From: Limonium bicolor
Taxonomy: Eukaryota; Streptophyta; Magnoliopsida; Caryophyllales; Plumbaginaceae
NCBI GenBank assembly: GCA_023374045.1
Contig: CM041776.1
Coordinates: 137,333,296 to 137,397,295, forward strand
Reading direction: 5' to 3'
Length of the DNA stretch: 64,000 nt
Positions 36,180 to 47,198 of this stretch are shown piece after piece; position 1 is the stretch's first letter; every line of letters starts with the position of its first letter. The notes beneath the pieces are model-generated. The model was not told where the DNA came from, searched no databases, and was given only the letters and a program-made list of their open reading frames with translations. The translations under genes and the position numbers were made by a program.

Positions 36180-36492
36180 ATACTCCTACCTTCACCCCCA
36201 TTGAACTTTGCATCTTCAAGTCCTTCACTTCCTCCTTGATCTTCATCAACTCATGTTGCACTGCTTCTAAGCTCTGTTGGTTGGGGATATAATGTTGTTG
36301 TGTCATTGGAATCTGTTGATTAGTTGTGGTTTTGCCCAATCTATCCGTCTATTGCAATGTAAGCATTTGTAGTACATTCTTCCGGATGAAGTGTTTTTTT
36401 CTTGAAACAAGGACTTCAGCTTCTCTTCCACAATTGCATCTTCTACCTTCAGCAACAGTAGTCCGAGTAACTTGATTGTGAGGAAGACATTG
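36180..36492 (-). pseudogene. GRF zinc finger gene copy, right arm
   Basis: Reverse-complement copy of 35473-35800 with scattered substitutions and small indels, for example in the poly-A run of the finger. The two genes converge on the palindrome centre. Confidence 0.7.
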
Positions 36493-39400
36493 TCACATTA
36501 TGAAAACTATAATGTCAAAATGTTATGTTTTTTTTTATTTTATAGACCAGAACTAGCTGTTTTATGTTGCAGGGGTGTCTGGTGAAAATACCCGTTACAG
36601 GGGTATCTGGTGAAAGTACCCGTTACAGGGGTATCTGGTGAAAGTACCCGTTACAGGGGTATCTGGTGAAACTAGCCATTTGAAACATGCAAGGGTATCT
36701 GGTGAAAGTAGTCGTTACAAATATGTGGGCGTATCTCATGAAAAATTGGATTAAGGGTAAAATAGGAAGAAATTGAAAAACTTAACGGACATTTACTGAG
36801 AAAATAGACGGAAGGGTATCTGGTAAAAAAAACTAAATCTCAGGGGTATCTCATAGTAATTGTAAAAAGGTAGGGGTATTTGGTGAAATTCAGTCAAACC
36901 TCAGGGGCATCTCATGAAAATTCCCTATTATAAATGTTATAACTCTTCTAATCATTAAAACCATATTATAAATTTTCATTCAAAAATGCCCATATTACCG
37001 AACAACACCTATTTTCTTAAATATTTACAAAATCCACCACATAATTTATATAATGCTATATTATAGTTATATAACATATATTATAACATTTATGTCATGA
37101 AAAACATTATAACCTATAGTTATATATTGTTATAAAATACCAAACAGCCCCTTATACTCTCGGTTTTTATTTTCTCCCACTATTCTTCCATAAATTACAA
37201 ATCAACCCCAAATTATATTTCATTGTTACACTTATAATATGTACCTTAAATTATAATCCTTAAACCTTAATATAATTATAACCTATAGTTTTAAATGGTT
37301 ATAATTACCGAACAGACCCTAGGGTCTGTTTTAATTAAATTCCTACCACCTAACTTGGTATAATTACCAAATCTCCCCAATTTATAATACATAGTTTTCT
37401 AATGTCATTAAAACTATATATTATACATATATCTTTATAAAACCTTATACATAACTCCAAAATTACCAAACTATACCAAAAGGTTATAAATATCATTCAT
37501 AACCTTATACTTTCTATAATTCTCGGTTTATACACATATGTTACCCATTTGTAACAATGTTATGAAATATCATATATTATACTTATATAATTCATATAAA
37601 CTCCAAATTTAACCAAATAAACTTCTAAAAATTCTTAATAACCTAAGGTCTGTACTAAATTCCATTTAGTACCCCAAAGTTTCGGAAATCACAATATCAC
37701 CCCATCTCTTATAAATCTTTTACAATTTAATAACTATCTCATTATAAGGTAGTATTTTAATTTCTTAAATTCTCCAAGCTAGGTCAAAGTCTCCTATATA
37801 GTCAACTTTGACTTCTAATGCCAAATTGGAACCAAACTTTCGGTTTACCTACTATACCTTATACTTTTCTATTTTTACAATTTTGACCCAAAACTTTATA
37901 AAATGTTATAATTTTTATTAAATTCATTTAGAAACCCTAAATTCCTCTAAATTAAGCCCACAACTTTATAATTTACTAGTAATTACCGTTTGACCCCAAA
38001 CTTAATTATATAAGCATAAATTAAATTAAATAAGCTTTAAACTTAAATTAAAATGGCCTAATGACATGGCCTTATTACAACTTTGCTTTATAACATAAAA
38101 TTACACATAAAATAGCTCAAATTATACTATAAGCTCTCGGCCTTGCTGTAGCTTAATTATTTTTCCACATAATGTCATAATTTGACCATTATGTTAATTA
38201 AATCACTTAAATGACTAGCTTAATTTATCTTAGTCATTTTTCCACACTTAGGTTAAAATCACCCATATAAACAACTCCACTCTCGGCAATATAATATATG
38301 CTGAAAATCATAAAATCATAAGTTTAAAGTGTTTATACCTTGGTTTATCCTTAGTAACAACTCGGCAGCTTGGAGGAAAAATCACCACATCATTTAGACA
38401 TGTTTAATACACCAAAATAAGATATGGTTATACTCCAAGCATGAGCTTAACCATCAAGAACAATTAATGTAAGATTTAAGGCAAAAATCACCTTAAAAAT
38501 GCAAGGTAGTCTCCAAATGGTTTCGGCCTGAATTAAACACACCACATGGTGTTAAATTCACCATATGGACATGGGGAATAGCTAGACAACAACAAGCTGC
38601 TATGGTAATAGGTTTTACCTTGGCAAAATGCCTTAAAGAATGATATTTCCTTTGATTTTCGGCCACCCTTGCTCCAAATGGTTAACCAACTTAATTAACA
38701 TGTAAATATGAAGATTATGAGTGAATAAACTCATAAAAATCAGAAGAAGAAAACCGGATGGAGACTAAAATCCTTAAGGTATGTTTTTACCTTATAATGT
38801 AAATTTTGACCACCTTGGTCCCCAAAGCTTGCTTCAGCCGAGATTCTTTGTTGTTCAAGGTTTAAAACACTGAGAATGAGCCATGAAAGTGATAGATCAT
38901 GAGCTCCATGTGTTAATGAAGAATGAATAAAAAGAGCTAAAATAAGCCTTAATCCATCACCTTGGGTGCAAAAGAGGTTGATTTGCCTTGAATGCTCAAG
39001 AACACATCTTGAGAGGATTAGAGAAAGCTAATGGCTTGGATGGAATGGGACAAGGGAAAAGAGAAAGAAAGAAAATGTGATTTAATGAATGAAAAGTAGA
39101 AAATGGAATAGTAAATGGTGATTCACCAAATTAGCTAGATATTTAGTATTAAAGTTGAGTGTGCTGTCCTCCATTCTCCATGCTGCCGAATTCATAAGGG
39201 TAGGGATGGTCATTAATTGACCATTGACCATACTTAGTCAATTTTACTCAAAAATGCACTATTTGGGTTACTATTCACAAATGAATGCCATATTTCTGAT
39301 TTTTTTTTGAAATTTTGGATTTAGACCTTCTAATGTGGTACATTATAGTACATTAGTATATCAAGGTCTAATCCAATGTCTAACACCACTCAAAACCCAC

Positions 39401-39727
39401 TCAGAAAGTCAATTTTCTCAAAAACGTGCTTTAAGGAATTTTAAAGCACATTTTGTGTTAGAACTGTTTTAGAGCTTGGTTTCCTTTGAGAATGGTTTTA
39501 TAATGTTCATTACTTCATTATAATACTTAGGAATCCACTTTGGATCCTATTTGAGGTCATACAATCTCTATGGTGTCTTAAAGCACATTTTTTGGCTTTA
39601 CCGATCTTAAGGCATGTTTTGCCTTGTTGAGATCTTTAGATTGTTCCTCCAATGGTATTTAGATGTTTATTAACCATCTTAGTCATTATAGATCATTTAA
39701 TTAAGTTTTTAAGGTTAGGGTATTTCA

Positions 39728-40140
39728 GTAGTCCTGCCCCGCCAACCTCTCGAGCATTTGATCAATGAATGGGAAAGGGAAATGGTCTTTTCTGGTGGCG
39801 GTGTTCAGTTTTCGGTAGTCAATGCAGACTCTCCAGCCATTGGTAGTCCTTTGAGACACCAGCTCACCCTTTTCGTTGGGGACGACGGTAATGCCTCCTT
39901 TCTTTGGGACCACTTGCACAGGACTCACCCACTTGCTGTCGGAGATGGCATATAATCCCCGCATCCAAGAGTTTGAGAACTTCTTTCTTGACAACCTCCT
40001 TCATGTTCGGATTTAATCTTCTTTGAGGTTGGACCAAAGGTTTGTAGTCATCTTCCATGAATATCCGGTGGGTGCAGAAATAAGGGTTGATTCCCTTGAT
40101 GTCGGCTATAGTCCACCCGATAGCCGTTTATGGCTTCGAA
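39728..40140 (-). pseudogene. Reverse transcriptase N-terminal half of element B
   Basis: Frames 40058-39864 (KPLVQPQRRLNPNMKEVVKKEV) and 39994-39725 (SDSKWVSPVQVVPKKGG, NGWRVCIDYRKLN, FPFPFIDQMLERLAG) form the fingers of an Athila-type reverse transcriptase. The protein is cut at GQDY by element 2 and continues at 21601 and below. One frameshift (about 39940) lies inside. Confidence 0.88.
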
Positions 40141-40173
40141 GCACCCTCATCAAACTTTCCTCGTGTGCACCTG

Positions 40174-40930
40174 TCAAAGAAGAAGAAATAATAACAGAAC
40201 ACATGGGTCAGTCAAATAAGCGTATTTGAGATGAGAGGGTAGAGGGTTCATCTCCATAGTGGCAGGCTTCTCAACCGAGGGTAACGGCTTCTTAGCAGCG
40301 CGTTCCAATGGTTCGGGTGGTGGATAGCGTGGTCTATAGCCGGAAACTCTACTGTTCAGTTCAGCCACCACTTCTATCAGTTCTGGGTGAAATTCCTGTT
40401 CAATACAAGCCTCAAACAAAGCCAATTCAAGAGCATCATGTTTGACAAGAGAAAGAGAATGGTCCTGCACAATTGAATATATGACATCTATAGCAAAAAC
40501 AGCCTCAGCCTGTGAGAGTCTCTTCACTACTTTAGATATGTCAAATTCCAATTTTTCATCATGAAGCCGCAGAATTATTTTGCCTTTCTCCACATCTATA
40601 AAGGGCCCTAGAAGTTCTCATGAAAGGTCTACCCCAAAACAGTGGCACTCTCTGGTCTTCTTCCATATCTATCACAATGAAATCAGCTGGGAAGACAAAT
40701 GTGCCAACAGTTACTACCAAATCCTCTACCTTTCCTTTAGGGATAACCAAAGATTTATCCGCTAATTGCAATTGAATAGGAGTGGGGGTGCATTTACCAA
40801 TTCCAAGCTTATTAAAAGTTGAGAGAGGCATAAGATTTATACTAGCACCTAAATCACATAGCTCACTACCACAATCAATTTCACCGATAAAGCAAGGAAC
40901 GATAGGCAAACTGGGATCTCCAAGCTTTGG
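40174..40930 (-). pseudogene. Aspartic protease and linker of element B
   Basis: Frame 40909-40559 has PCFIGEIDCGSELCDLGAS then INLMPLSTFNKLGI, with the catalytic D-LGAS variant used by Athila-group proteases. A frameshift near 40590 leads to 40593-40174 (GKIILRLHDEKLEF ... PLPSHLKYAYL), the linker before reverse transcriptase. HLKYAYL is characteristic of this group. Confidence 0.85.
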
Positions 40931-41099
40931 AGGTAGACTTCTTTGTAGAACCGTTGAAACTTCTTCGGTGAGGTGAACGGTTTCCCCGCTTCCTCCAGCG
41001 ATCTCTTGTTTGCGATGATGTCCTTCATGAATTTAGCATAAATCGAATCTATTTCAAAGCATCAGAAAAAGGAATGTTAATTGTTAATTTCTTGAAAAT
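40931..41099 (-). pseudogene. Decayed gag-protease linker of element B
   Basis: Short broken frames recall the Athila linker (FMKD, SLEEAGK-like and PKKFQR-like pieces), with several frameshifts. No intact frame. Confidence 0.45.
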
Positions 41100-42890
41100 G
41101 CTTAGAAACTTCCTAAATTGTTCATCCAAATTTTTCTTTTTGAGTCTATTGGGAAAAGGAAGAGGGGGAAGATGTTTTGCGAGAGTAGTAGAAGTAGAAG
41201 GTTCAAAAGACTCCTTCTCCTTGGAAACTTCCTTAGGTGGAGATGGTGGCTTCTCAACAATCTCTTGCTCTTCTTCTTGTGCTTAATCTTCTTGGGACTC
41301 CATGTCCTCTTGTGAGCATGATGGATCAAGTAGTCTCCCACTCCTTAATGTCACGCTTTCGCTTGCTCTATTGGATTGGGCTGGGCTTGACTTGGAAGAA
41401 CACCCGGTGGTCTTTGAGCAAGTTGTTGGGAGATGCTTTCAAGTTGAGCTTCAACCCTTTTGTTGGTGGCTTCTTGACTTGCTTTAAAAGAATCCAAATC
41501 AGCCGCTTTAGTGTGCACAACCGAGACAAGATTCTTCATCATGTCTCTTAGCTCGGCATTAGCATCCGTGGAAGGGGGAGGAGGTTGTTGATGTTGTTGG
41601 TGTTGTTGTTGAAAGCCCGGAGGTGCTCCTTGTGGTCGGTAACCCATTTGTGGGTTGGGCATTTGAGACGACCCTTGTGACCGGTATCCCGTGGGATTGT
41701 TGGAAGCATTGCTTGATCCCCCTTGGGTTTGGTCATTACTTCTCCATGAGAAGTTTGGATGGTTCCTCCATGGGACGTTTTGTTAGTTGTAGTTGTATCC
41801 GGGGCGGTTGCCTACAAAGTTTACATCCACATGTGGATCAGCGTAAGCTTTGCTTCGTAAAAATGGGTCTCGTGAGGATCCGCACAAATTTCACACCCCT
41901 CTTGGATTGAAGTAGAAGCAAATGGAGAGGGCGATGATAAGAAGCTATAGACTTTATTGTTTCCTTTTGAGCTATAGCTAGCTTCTCCACCATCTTGGTG
42001 AGTGAAGATAGTTGAGCGGAAAGATGGTCGGTGGGCTCAACATGTAGGAGACCCGCTGCTCGTGGTGCTCTTCCCTTATTTCTAGTCCATTGCCTCGTGT
42101 TGCTAGTCATTGTCTCAAGAAGTTCCATTCCTTCTTGAGGGGACTTGGTCATGAAGCTACCCCCGCAGACGAGTTCACAAGCAATCGGTTTCTATCGTCA
42201 AGCCCGTTAAAGAAAGATAGGCATAACGATTGATCATCAAATCCATGGTGAGAGCAATTAATCAACATCTCCTTGAACCGGTCCCATGCGTCGTACAAGG
42301 TTTCTTGAAGTTCTTGGCAGAAGGTATTGATCTCTCCAATTAGTTGCCTCGTCCTGCTAGGTGGGTTGTACTTGGCAAGGAACTTCTGAGCCGTTTGTGC
42401 CCATGTGTGGATCGATCTGGACGGTAAGCTTTTAAACCATCGTGATGCGGAGTCGGATAAGGAATTGGGGAAGAGCTGCAACCGGATTCTCTCCTTTACC
42501 GTACCGGTTTTCCCAAAGGAGTTGCAGAAGTCGAGGAAGAGACTTAAATGGTTTGGGGCGTCATCCGGATTCGCTCCACTGAATTTTCCTAAGTCCCGGA
42601 CTGCGGTAATGAAATGAGTCTTGAAGGCCCATTGTCCGCTCCTCTGGTGTCAACATGGGAGGACTATAGCCGAAGGCCTCCCTTCGGTATCCGGCTGGTG
42701 GTAATCAGAGAGGGCTCGGTGTTGCAGCTGCCCATTATCCTCAATTTTTGGTGGTTCTTGATCCGCCATGTTTAAATCTCTTATGCGTCTTCTCAAAGTG
42801 CGCTCAAGTTCTGATCTCGGACTAGCAAGCGGGGAGCCACTAGACCGAGTGCTTGGCATACATAGAAGAAACACAAGGTACCTAATCAAT
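41100..42890 (-). pseudogene. gag of Athila-like element B
   Basis: Starts with MADQEPPKIEDNG near 42773. The capsid part (42481-42149) contains LFPNSLSDSASRWFKSLP, TWAQTAQKFLAKYNPPSRT, LYDAWDRFKEML and CLSFFNGLDD, typical of Athila gag. The Q/P-rich portion follows (41662-41351). The gag is divided among at least five frames by small indels. The short zinc-knuckle-less C-terminus is usual for this group. Confidence 0.82.
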
Positions 42891-43050
42891 CAAAAGAACA
42901 ATCAGCAACAAATGCTCTTAAGTAGTAGGAAATGTAAGAATATAGACAAAACAACTAAACACACAAATACCAAAAATAAAATAAACAAGATAAAAGTACT
43001 AAATGCACAAAAACTAAAATACCGAACCTAGGGAAATTGAATAATCAATT

Positions 43051-43068
43051 TCCCTGGCAACGGCGCTA
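43051..43068 (-). promoter_or_regulatory. Primer binding site of element B (tRNA-Asp-like)
   Basis: On the minus strand, TAGCGCCGTTGCCAGGGA resembles the TGGCGCCGTTGCC site used by Athila-type elements, with a change at the second base. The region 42891-43050 is an A-rich leader. Confidence 0.7.
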
Positions 43069-43074
43069 TAAACT

Positions 43075-44365
43075 TGTTGGGAAAATTACAAACATAATTA
43101 AACCTAGCTAAACGGGCAAGTGCACCCAATTCGTTGCAATATAACAAGTGTCGTATCCACAAGGAAATTGGTTTCAAAATCCCAAGCTTCGGTACTTTAG
43201 TAAAACGTAAATGAAAACAGTAAACGGGGGTTTAGCCGATGGCAAGCTTGGTTGTTTATCAGAGGAAAATCAATAAAACAGTAAATTGGTTGTTTGATGG
43301 AAATGGGTGGAAGAGTACCCTAGGATAGTGCGGAATCACCTAATTCACCCAAAGAATCTCAAAACCATAACTCATTAACTCAATGTCTATTAGAGTTCAA
43401 CTCATGAATCCCCAAATCATGGAAAATCCAATTCTTACCTAATTAGTCAAACTCCTTAAAGGAAATTTAAGTCACTAAGTAGCATTAAGCAAACACTCTT
43501 AATCAATAGCCCTAATAATTTACTCCCAAAATCAAGAGAGCAAAAGTTAGGGTTTACCCCCCTTTTGGTCTAGCTCCAAACTCAAGCTCAACTATTGAAT
43601 GAAACTACCATAAATGCAATATGAGATCAATTTAGAGCATTAATTGATATTGAATGGAGTAAAACAAGAGTAATAAATGAGTTAGATTTCTAGCATTCAA
43701 TAAGCAAAATAGGGTCAAACCCTCATCCTAGGATACAAATGGAGCTACTCAGCCATAGATAAAGGAAAGAGAAAGGAGAAGGGAGAAATAGCCATTAGAG
43801 GAGCTTCCAAGCTTCAATGGAGGTAGAAATCTTCACTCTCTTCTTCCTCCTTCTCTTCTCTTCTTTTCTCCCTTGTTTTCGCCACTCTCTCTCCTCTCTT
43901 TAGCTGGAAACGTGTGTGTAATAGAATGGGGAAGAATGCCCCAAAATCCAGCATTTTAAAAGATGAATCTGGCGAAATTTCCGTCCGACCGACCTTGCCA
44001 AGGTCGGTCTCGAGGTCGGTCGGACTCTCTATAAGCAAGGCACGTGACGAATTTTAAGTTCAACCGACCTTGGACAAGGTCGGTCCATTCCAATATGTTA
44101 CCGAAGAGCTAGACAAGGTCGGACCGACCTTCCTAAGGTTGATCCCAAGGTCGGTCGAGACCAAAAAGTTCTTTTGTGCCGGAATTTTCCCGATGCTTCC
44201 TGTTGGCTTGGCATCCTTCCCGAAGTGCTCGAACATTGATGCATCCTCAAATTAAGCTCTCAAAAATGTATTCATATGAGTATTTACCTATTTGAATATG
44301 TCAAAAGTATAAGATAACTAATAATCACAAAAATACTCCATAAAATGGTGAAATAAGTCATGCAC
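43075..44365 (-). repeat. 5' LTR of element B
   Basis: Left end TGTTGGGAAAATTACAAAC lies 6 bp from the primer site, and GGGCAAGTGCACCCAATTCG nearby is typical of reversed Athila-type LTR ends. The right end is uncertain; TGCATGACTT on the minus strand near 44360 is a candidate. No second copy is in the window. Contains the dyad array at 43975-44165. Confidence 0.6.
43975..44165. repeat. GACCGACCTTG dyad minisatellite in element B LTR
   Basis: Three units with CCGACCGACCTTGCCAAGGTCGGTC and related dyads, close to those in element 1 LTRs and at 18675-19015. Confidence 0.8.
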
Positions 44366-44387
44366 CAAATAAAATAACGGTGAATAA

Positions 44388-45176
44388 AGACCTTGGATGG
44401 CTAGGGATCAACGCCTTCGGAGCCATATGCAACACTCACTACTTGAAAATGAAGTACCTGACCAGGTTAGGAAAATTGGTAACTGTCAGGGGGAACCAGA
44501 AATAGGCACAGGTATGCGAGGTTCGGATCATGGAGAGCCTACCAGAAGATGGAATAGTTAAAAAAGTTGGCTTAGATCAAGAATTCAAAGGAAACAACTC
44601 CTTTCCCCAGGCCCGGATGGTAGGGCCGAGGACTATGGTGCACCAAGTAACTTGCCAAGTGAGGTACACCTAAGAACCGATTCATCTAAATTCTTTAAAT
44701 TTGAAAATGTCTTTGACGGCGGAGAACATACTCATCTAATGAGGTTCTTGGAAAAAAGAAAGTCAATATTCGTCTGGAGCACAAAAGAAATACCTAGAAT
44801 AGACCCAAGCGTTATCCAACATAACCTCCAAGTAGATCTGAAGCACCTGGTCATAAGGCAGCGAAAAAGAATAATGGGATAAGAAAGAGACTCAGCCGCC
44901 TTGACGGAATTGGGACACTTGCTAAAGGCCGGGTTCATCCGAGAGGTCACATATCCCGAGTGGTTGGCCAATTTAAATGGGAAATGGCGGATGTGTGTAG
45001 ATTTCACAGACTTATATAAAGCATGTCCCAAAGATTTTTACCTTCTCCCATCCATAGACAGACTGGTTGTAGCAACTGCCCAAAGTTCGGTACTAAGTTT
45101 TTTGGATGCATTTTCAGGGTACAATCAGATAAAGATGAATGTAAAAGATGTGGAAAAAACCTCTTCTAGTAGCTAA
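44388..45176 (+). pseudogene. Tat/Ogre-type protease-reverse transcriptase fragment
   Basis: Plus-strand frames read GINAFGAICNTHYLKMKY and TVRGNQK (protease end), then EIPRIDPSVIQHNLQVD, HLLKAGFIREVTYPEWLAN, GKWRMCVDFTDLYKACPKD and FLDAFSGYNQIKM (reverse transcriptase). This is the Tat branch of Ty3/gypsy. Several stops and shifts occur, and the fragment ends abruptly after VEKTS at a CACTA-like junction. No LTRs found for it. Confidence 0.8.
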
Positions 45177-45262
45177 ATGGCCTATTTCGGTGGTTCTTAA
45201 GGGTCTATTTCGCGGTTATGAACCGCCGAAATGAAGACCACCGAAATAGGCCTGAGAACCTA
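45165..45262. mobile_element. CACTA-like terminal hairpin region
   Basis: CTCTTCTAGTAG (reverse complement CTACTAGAAGAG, close to CACTA ends) is followed by inverted repeats: CCTATTTCGGTGGTTCTTAA, CGGTTATGAACCGCCGAAAT and GACCACCGAAATAGGCC. Such CCGCCGAAAT dyads are typical subterminal repeats of plant CACTA elements. It may be the left end of the CACTA remnant at 48560-50351, which is unproven. Confidence 0.45.
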
Positions 45263-47190
45263 TTTTGGATTTTGGAAAATTATAAATCGTGGCATTGAAC
45301 GATTAACATGAATTGTAGAAAATTCAGAATGAAGATTCATTATTGTTTGGATTCCAATTTTCTTTCTCCCTTTTTTTACGGCTTTAAGATTGTGTTTTAG
45401 GTTTAGGGTGTCACCTCCACCAAAAGAGACACATAACCACTAAGTGTAGAGAGACACCCACTATCCTAAGGGCTTAGTCCTATGGGCTAGTTTCTAAGGC
45501 TTGAACAAAAGTTATAAATAAAAAAGCAAAGTTTAACGGTTTACAATGCATAGAGGTAAAACGGTACATGTACAATGATGAAGTAAATGACCAATCAAAA
45601 AGGGGTGAATAGATGAAATCCAATCAAATAAACTTATTAAAGGCTAAAGTCAAATGTTATTACATCAATCTAAGTCCATTAAAAGAAAAAGACGGTTGCA
45701 ACAATGTTTAATCAAAATTGAACTAGCAATGAAAAGACCGAGACTAAGCACTAAATATAAACTCACATACTGTTTACCCTAATTGGTATAACCGATTGGA
45801 TATGTCTAGAATCCATGGTTTTAGAGCCAGTTTAATTTAACTTTCATACGAACTTTTGCCACTCCCTCTTAACTGAAGTCAAAACAAGTGGATTAGGAGA
45901 TTTCTCCCTTTTCTTATCTGTCAACCCTCGTTATGTACCATCGATTTATCCAAGGAGATCAATTAAGCTGAACCTTAATATGTTGTTTAAACAAAGACAC
46001 ATCAACATTCACATCCTAACAACCGTTGAACTAGTAATATCTGAAGTGATGACCGAACAAAGATCAATAACAAGAAACATGACTGAATGAATGTATATGC
46101 ACACTTTCAACCCACAAAGAGGAGATTCGCTGCTGCCAAGGTTAGAGACAAATTACCAGGAGGCACAGAAGAATTTCCCTGCAAAGATGCTAAGAAAGAG
46201 GCAATGCAAACCCATCGTCAAGTTAGAAAAATAAATACATTAACAACAACGTAAGAGAAGCTAACTTGTTATCTTCAACAGAGAGCAAGTGTGCAGGCCA
46301 AAATTCCACACGTGTAACCGGAAATCCATGAGTCTTGCCCAGAAATCCTAAACCGTGTAATGAGAAATTTTATTATGTGCAAAATAGTAATTCCGAGTAT
46401 AGATGCATCGCTAACCCATGTCGGGTCTGGTCAGATTCAACGTGGGTGCTAATAAAACAAATTCACAAGAAATACAAAACAGAAACGAAGAAGACAAGAA
46501 TCGAACTGCAAGTGGTTGGATCGACCTTACAATGAAAACATAAACTCTTTTGACAAACCATAAATCCACGATAATGGAATCTATATAACAAAACGACATA
46601 GCAACAGAGTAAAAATAAAAGGGAGAAGAGAGGATTTGGTGCAGTCAATTAGTACCGACGTGTCAATCAAAATGCCATAATCGGAGCTGGATGGCAAAGT
46701 ATTCTTACGGGCGGCCGGAAAACCGTTGAGGAGAAAGAGATTTGTGATGGAAGTGAGTTCGTGGGGAAATTTAACCGGAATTTCGCGAGGGATCCAAGAG
46801 GAACTGGAGCAATGTATGCCTGTCTTGCGTTCTCCATTTTCTGAGAGGATTAAGAAGATGGAAGAATGGCAAAAGGAGGGAGGAGGATTATTTTCTTTTT
46901 TGATGAATTGTTCAATTTTTGTGGTGGTTATGTCACCAGTGGTAGTTTAATGAGCAGAAAATGGTGATTCGTTTCTAGGTTTACAAAATTTACAGAGAGT
47001 TGAGAGGAAGATTAAGGCGGGGGAATGTTTGTTCCTCGTTCGCCAGTTTAATGAAAGAAAACGGGAATGGAGAAGAGGGGGTTGTGGTTGACTGCTGGCT
47101 GTTGTGCGAGATGAAGAGTGAATTCTTTAGGTTTTTAAAAGATGAAGAATGGCAGAAGGGAGAGGAAGCCGATGGTGAAGGAGGTTCGTG
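45263..47190. other. No recognisable gene
   Basis: AT-rich sequence with short frames only (for example 46726-46950 and 47000-47263, both with no known domain). It may be internal sequence of the CACTA-like element or diverged unique DNA. Confidence 0.4.
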
Positions 47191-47198
47191 GTTCTTTC

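Larger units (their letters stand above)
35038..36925. mobile_element. Palindromic Mutator-like element 2 with a GRF gene in both arms
   Basis: 1,888 bp, starting GGGAATTTTCATGAGATGCC and ending with the inverse complement, with perfect 9-bp duplications TATTATAAA (35029-35037, 36926-36934). The undisturbed site is readable in the other LTR near 23610. The arms, about 35038-35846 and 36117-36925 (roughly 809 bp), are mirror copies, each with ATACCCCTGTAACGGGTA-type subterminal repeats and a GRF zinc-finger gene. The middle holds an extra inverted copy of the coiled-coil segment. No transposase is present. Confidence 0.9.
21602..39727 (-). mobile_element. Element 2: Tekay-type chromovirus carrying an AlkB gene
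   Basis: This minus-strand Ty3/gypsy element has long LTRs (21602-26398; 33014-39727, the latter enlarged by a nested element), a tRNA-iMet PBS (32998-33009) and a polypurine tract (26399-26417). Domain order is gag, zinc knuckles, AlkB-like dioxygenase, protease, reverse transcriptase, RNase H, integrase, chromodomain. Very long LTRs, the iMet primer and the C-terminal chromodomain fit the Tekay/Del lineage. It sits inside the reverse transcriptase of element B. The target duplication is not clean: the left flank ends ACAGT and the right flank begins GTAGT. Several single-base frameshifts and one stop show that it is no longer intact. Confidence 0.92.
33014..39727 (-). repeat. 5' LTR of element 2 with nested insertion
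   Basis: Matches 21602-26398 along its length except for the 1.9-kb palindromic element at 35038-36925. Without it the LTR is about 4.8 kb. The two LTRs differ by many small indels as well as substitutions, so this copy seems older than the insertion of element 1, judged by eye. Confidence 0.9.
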
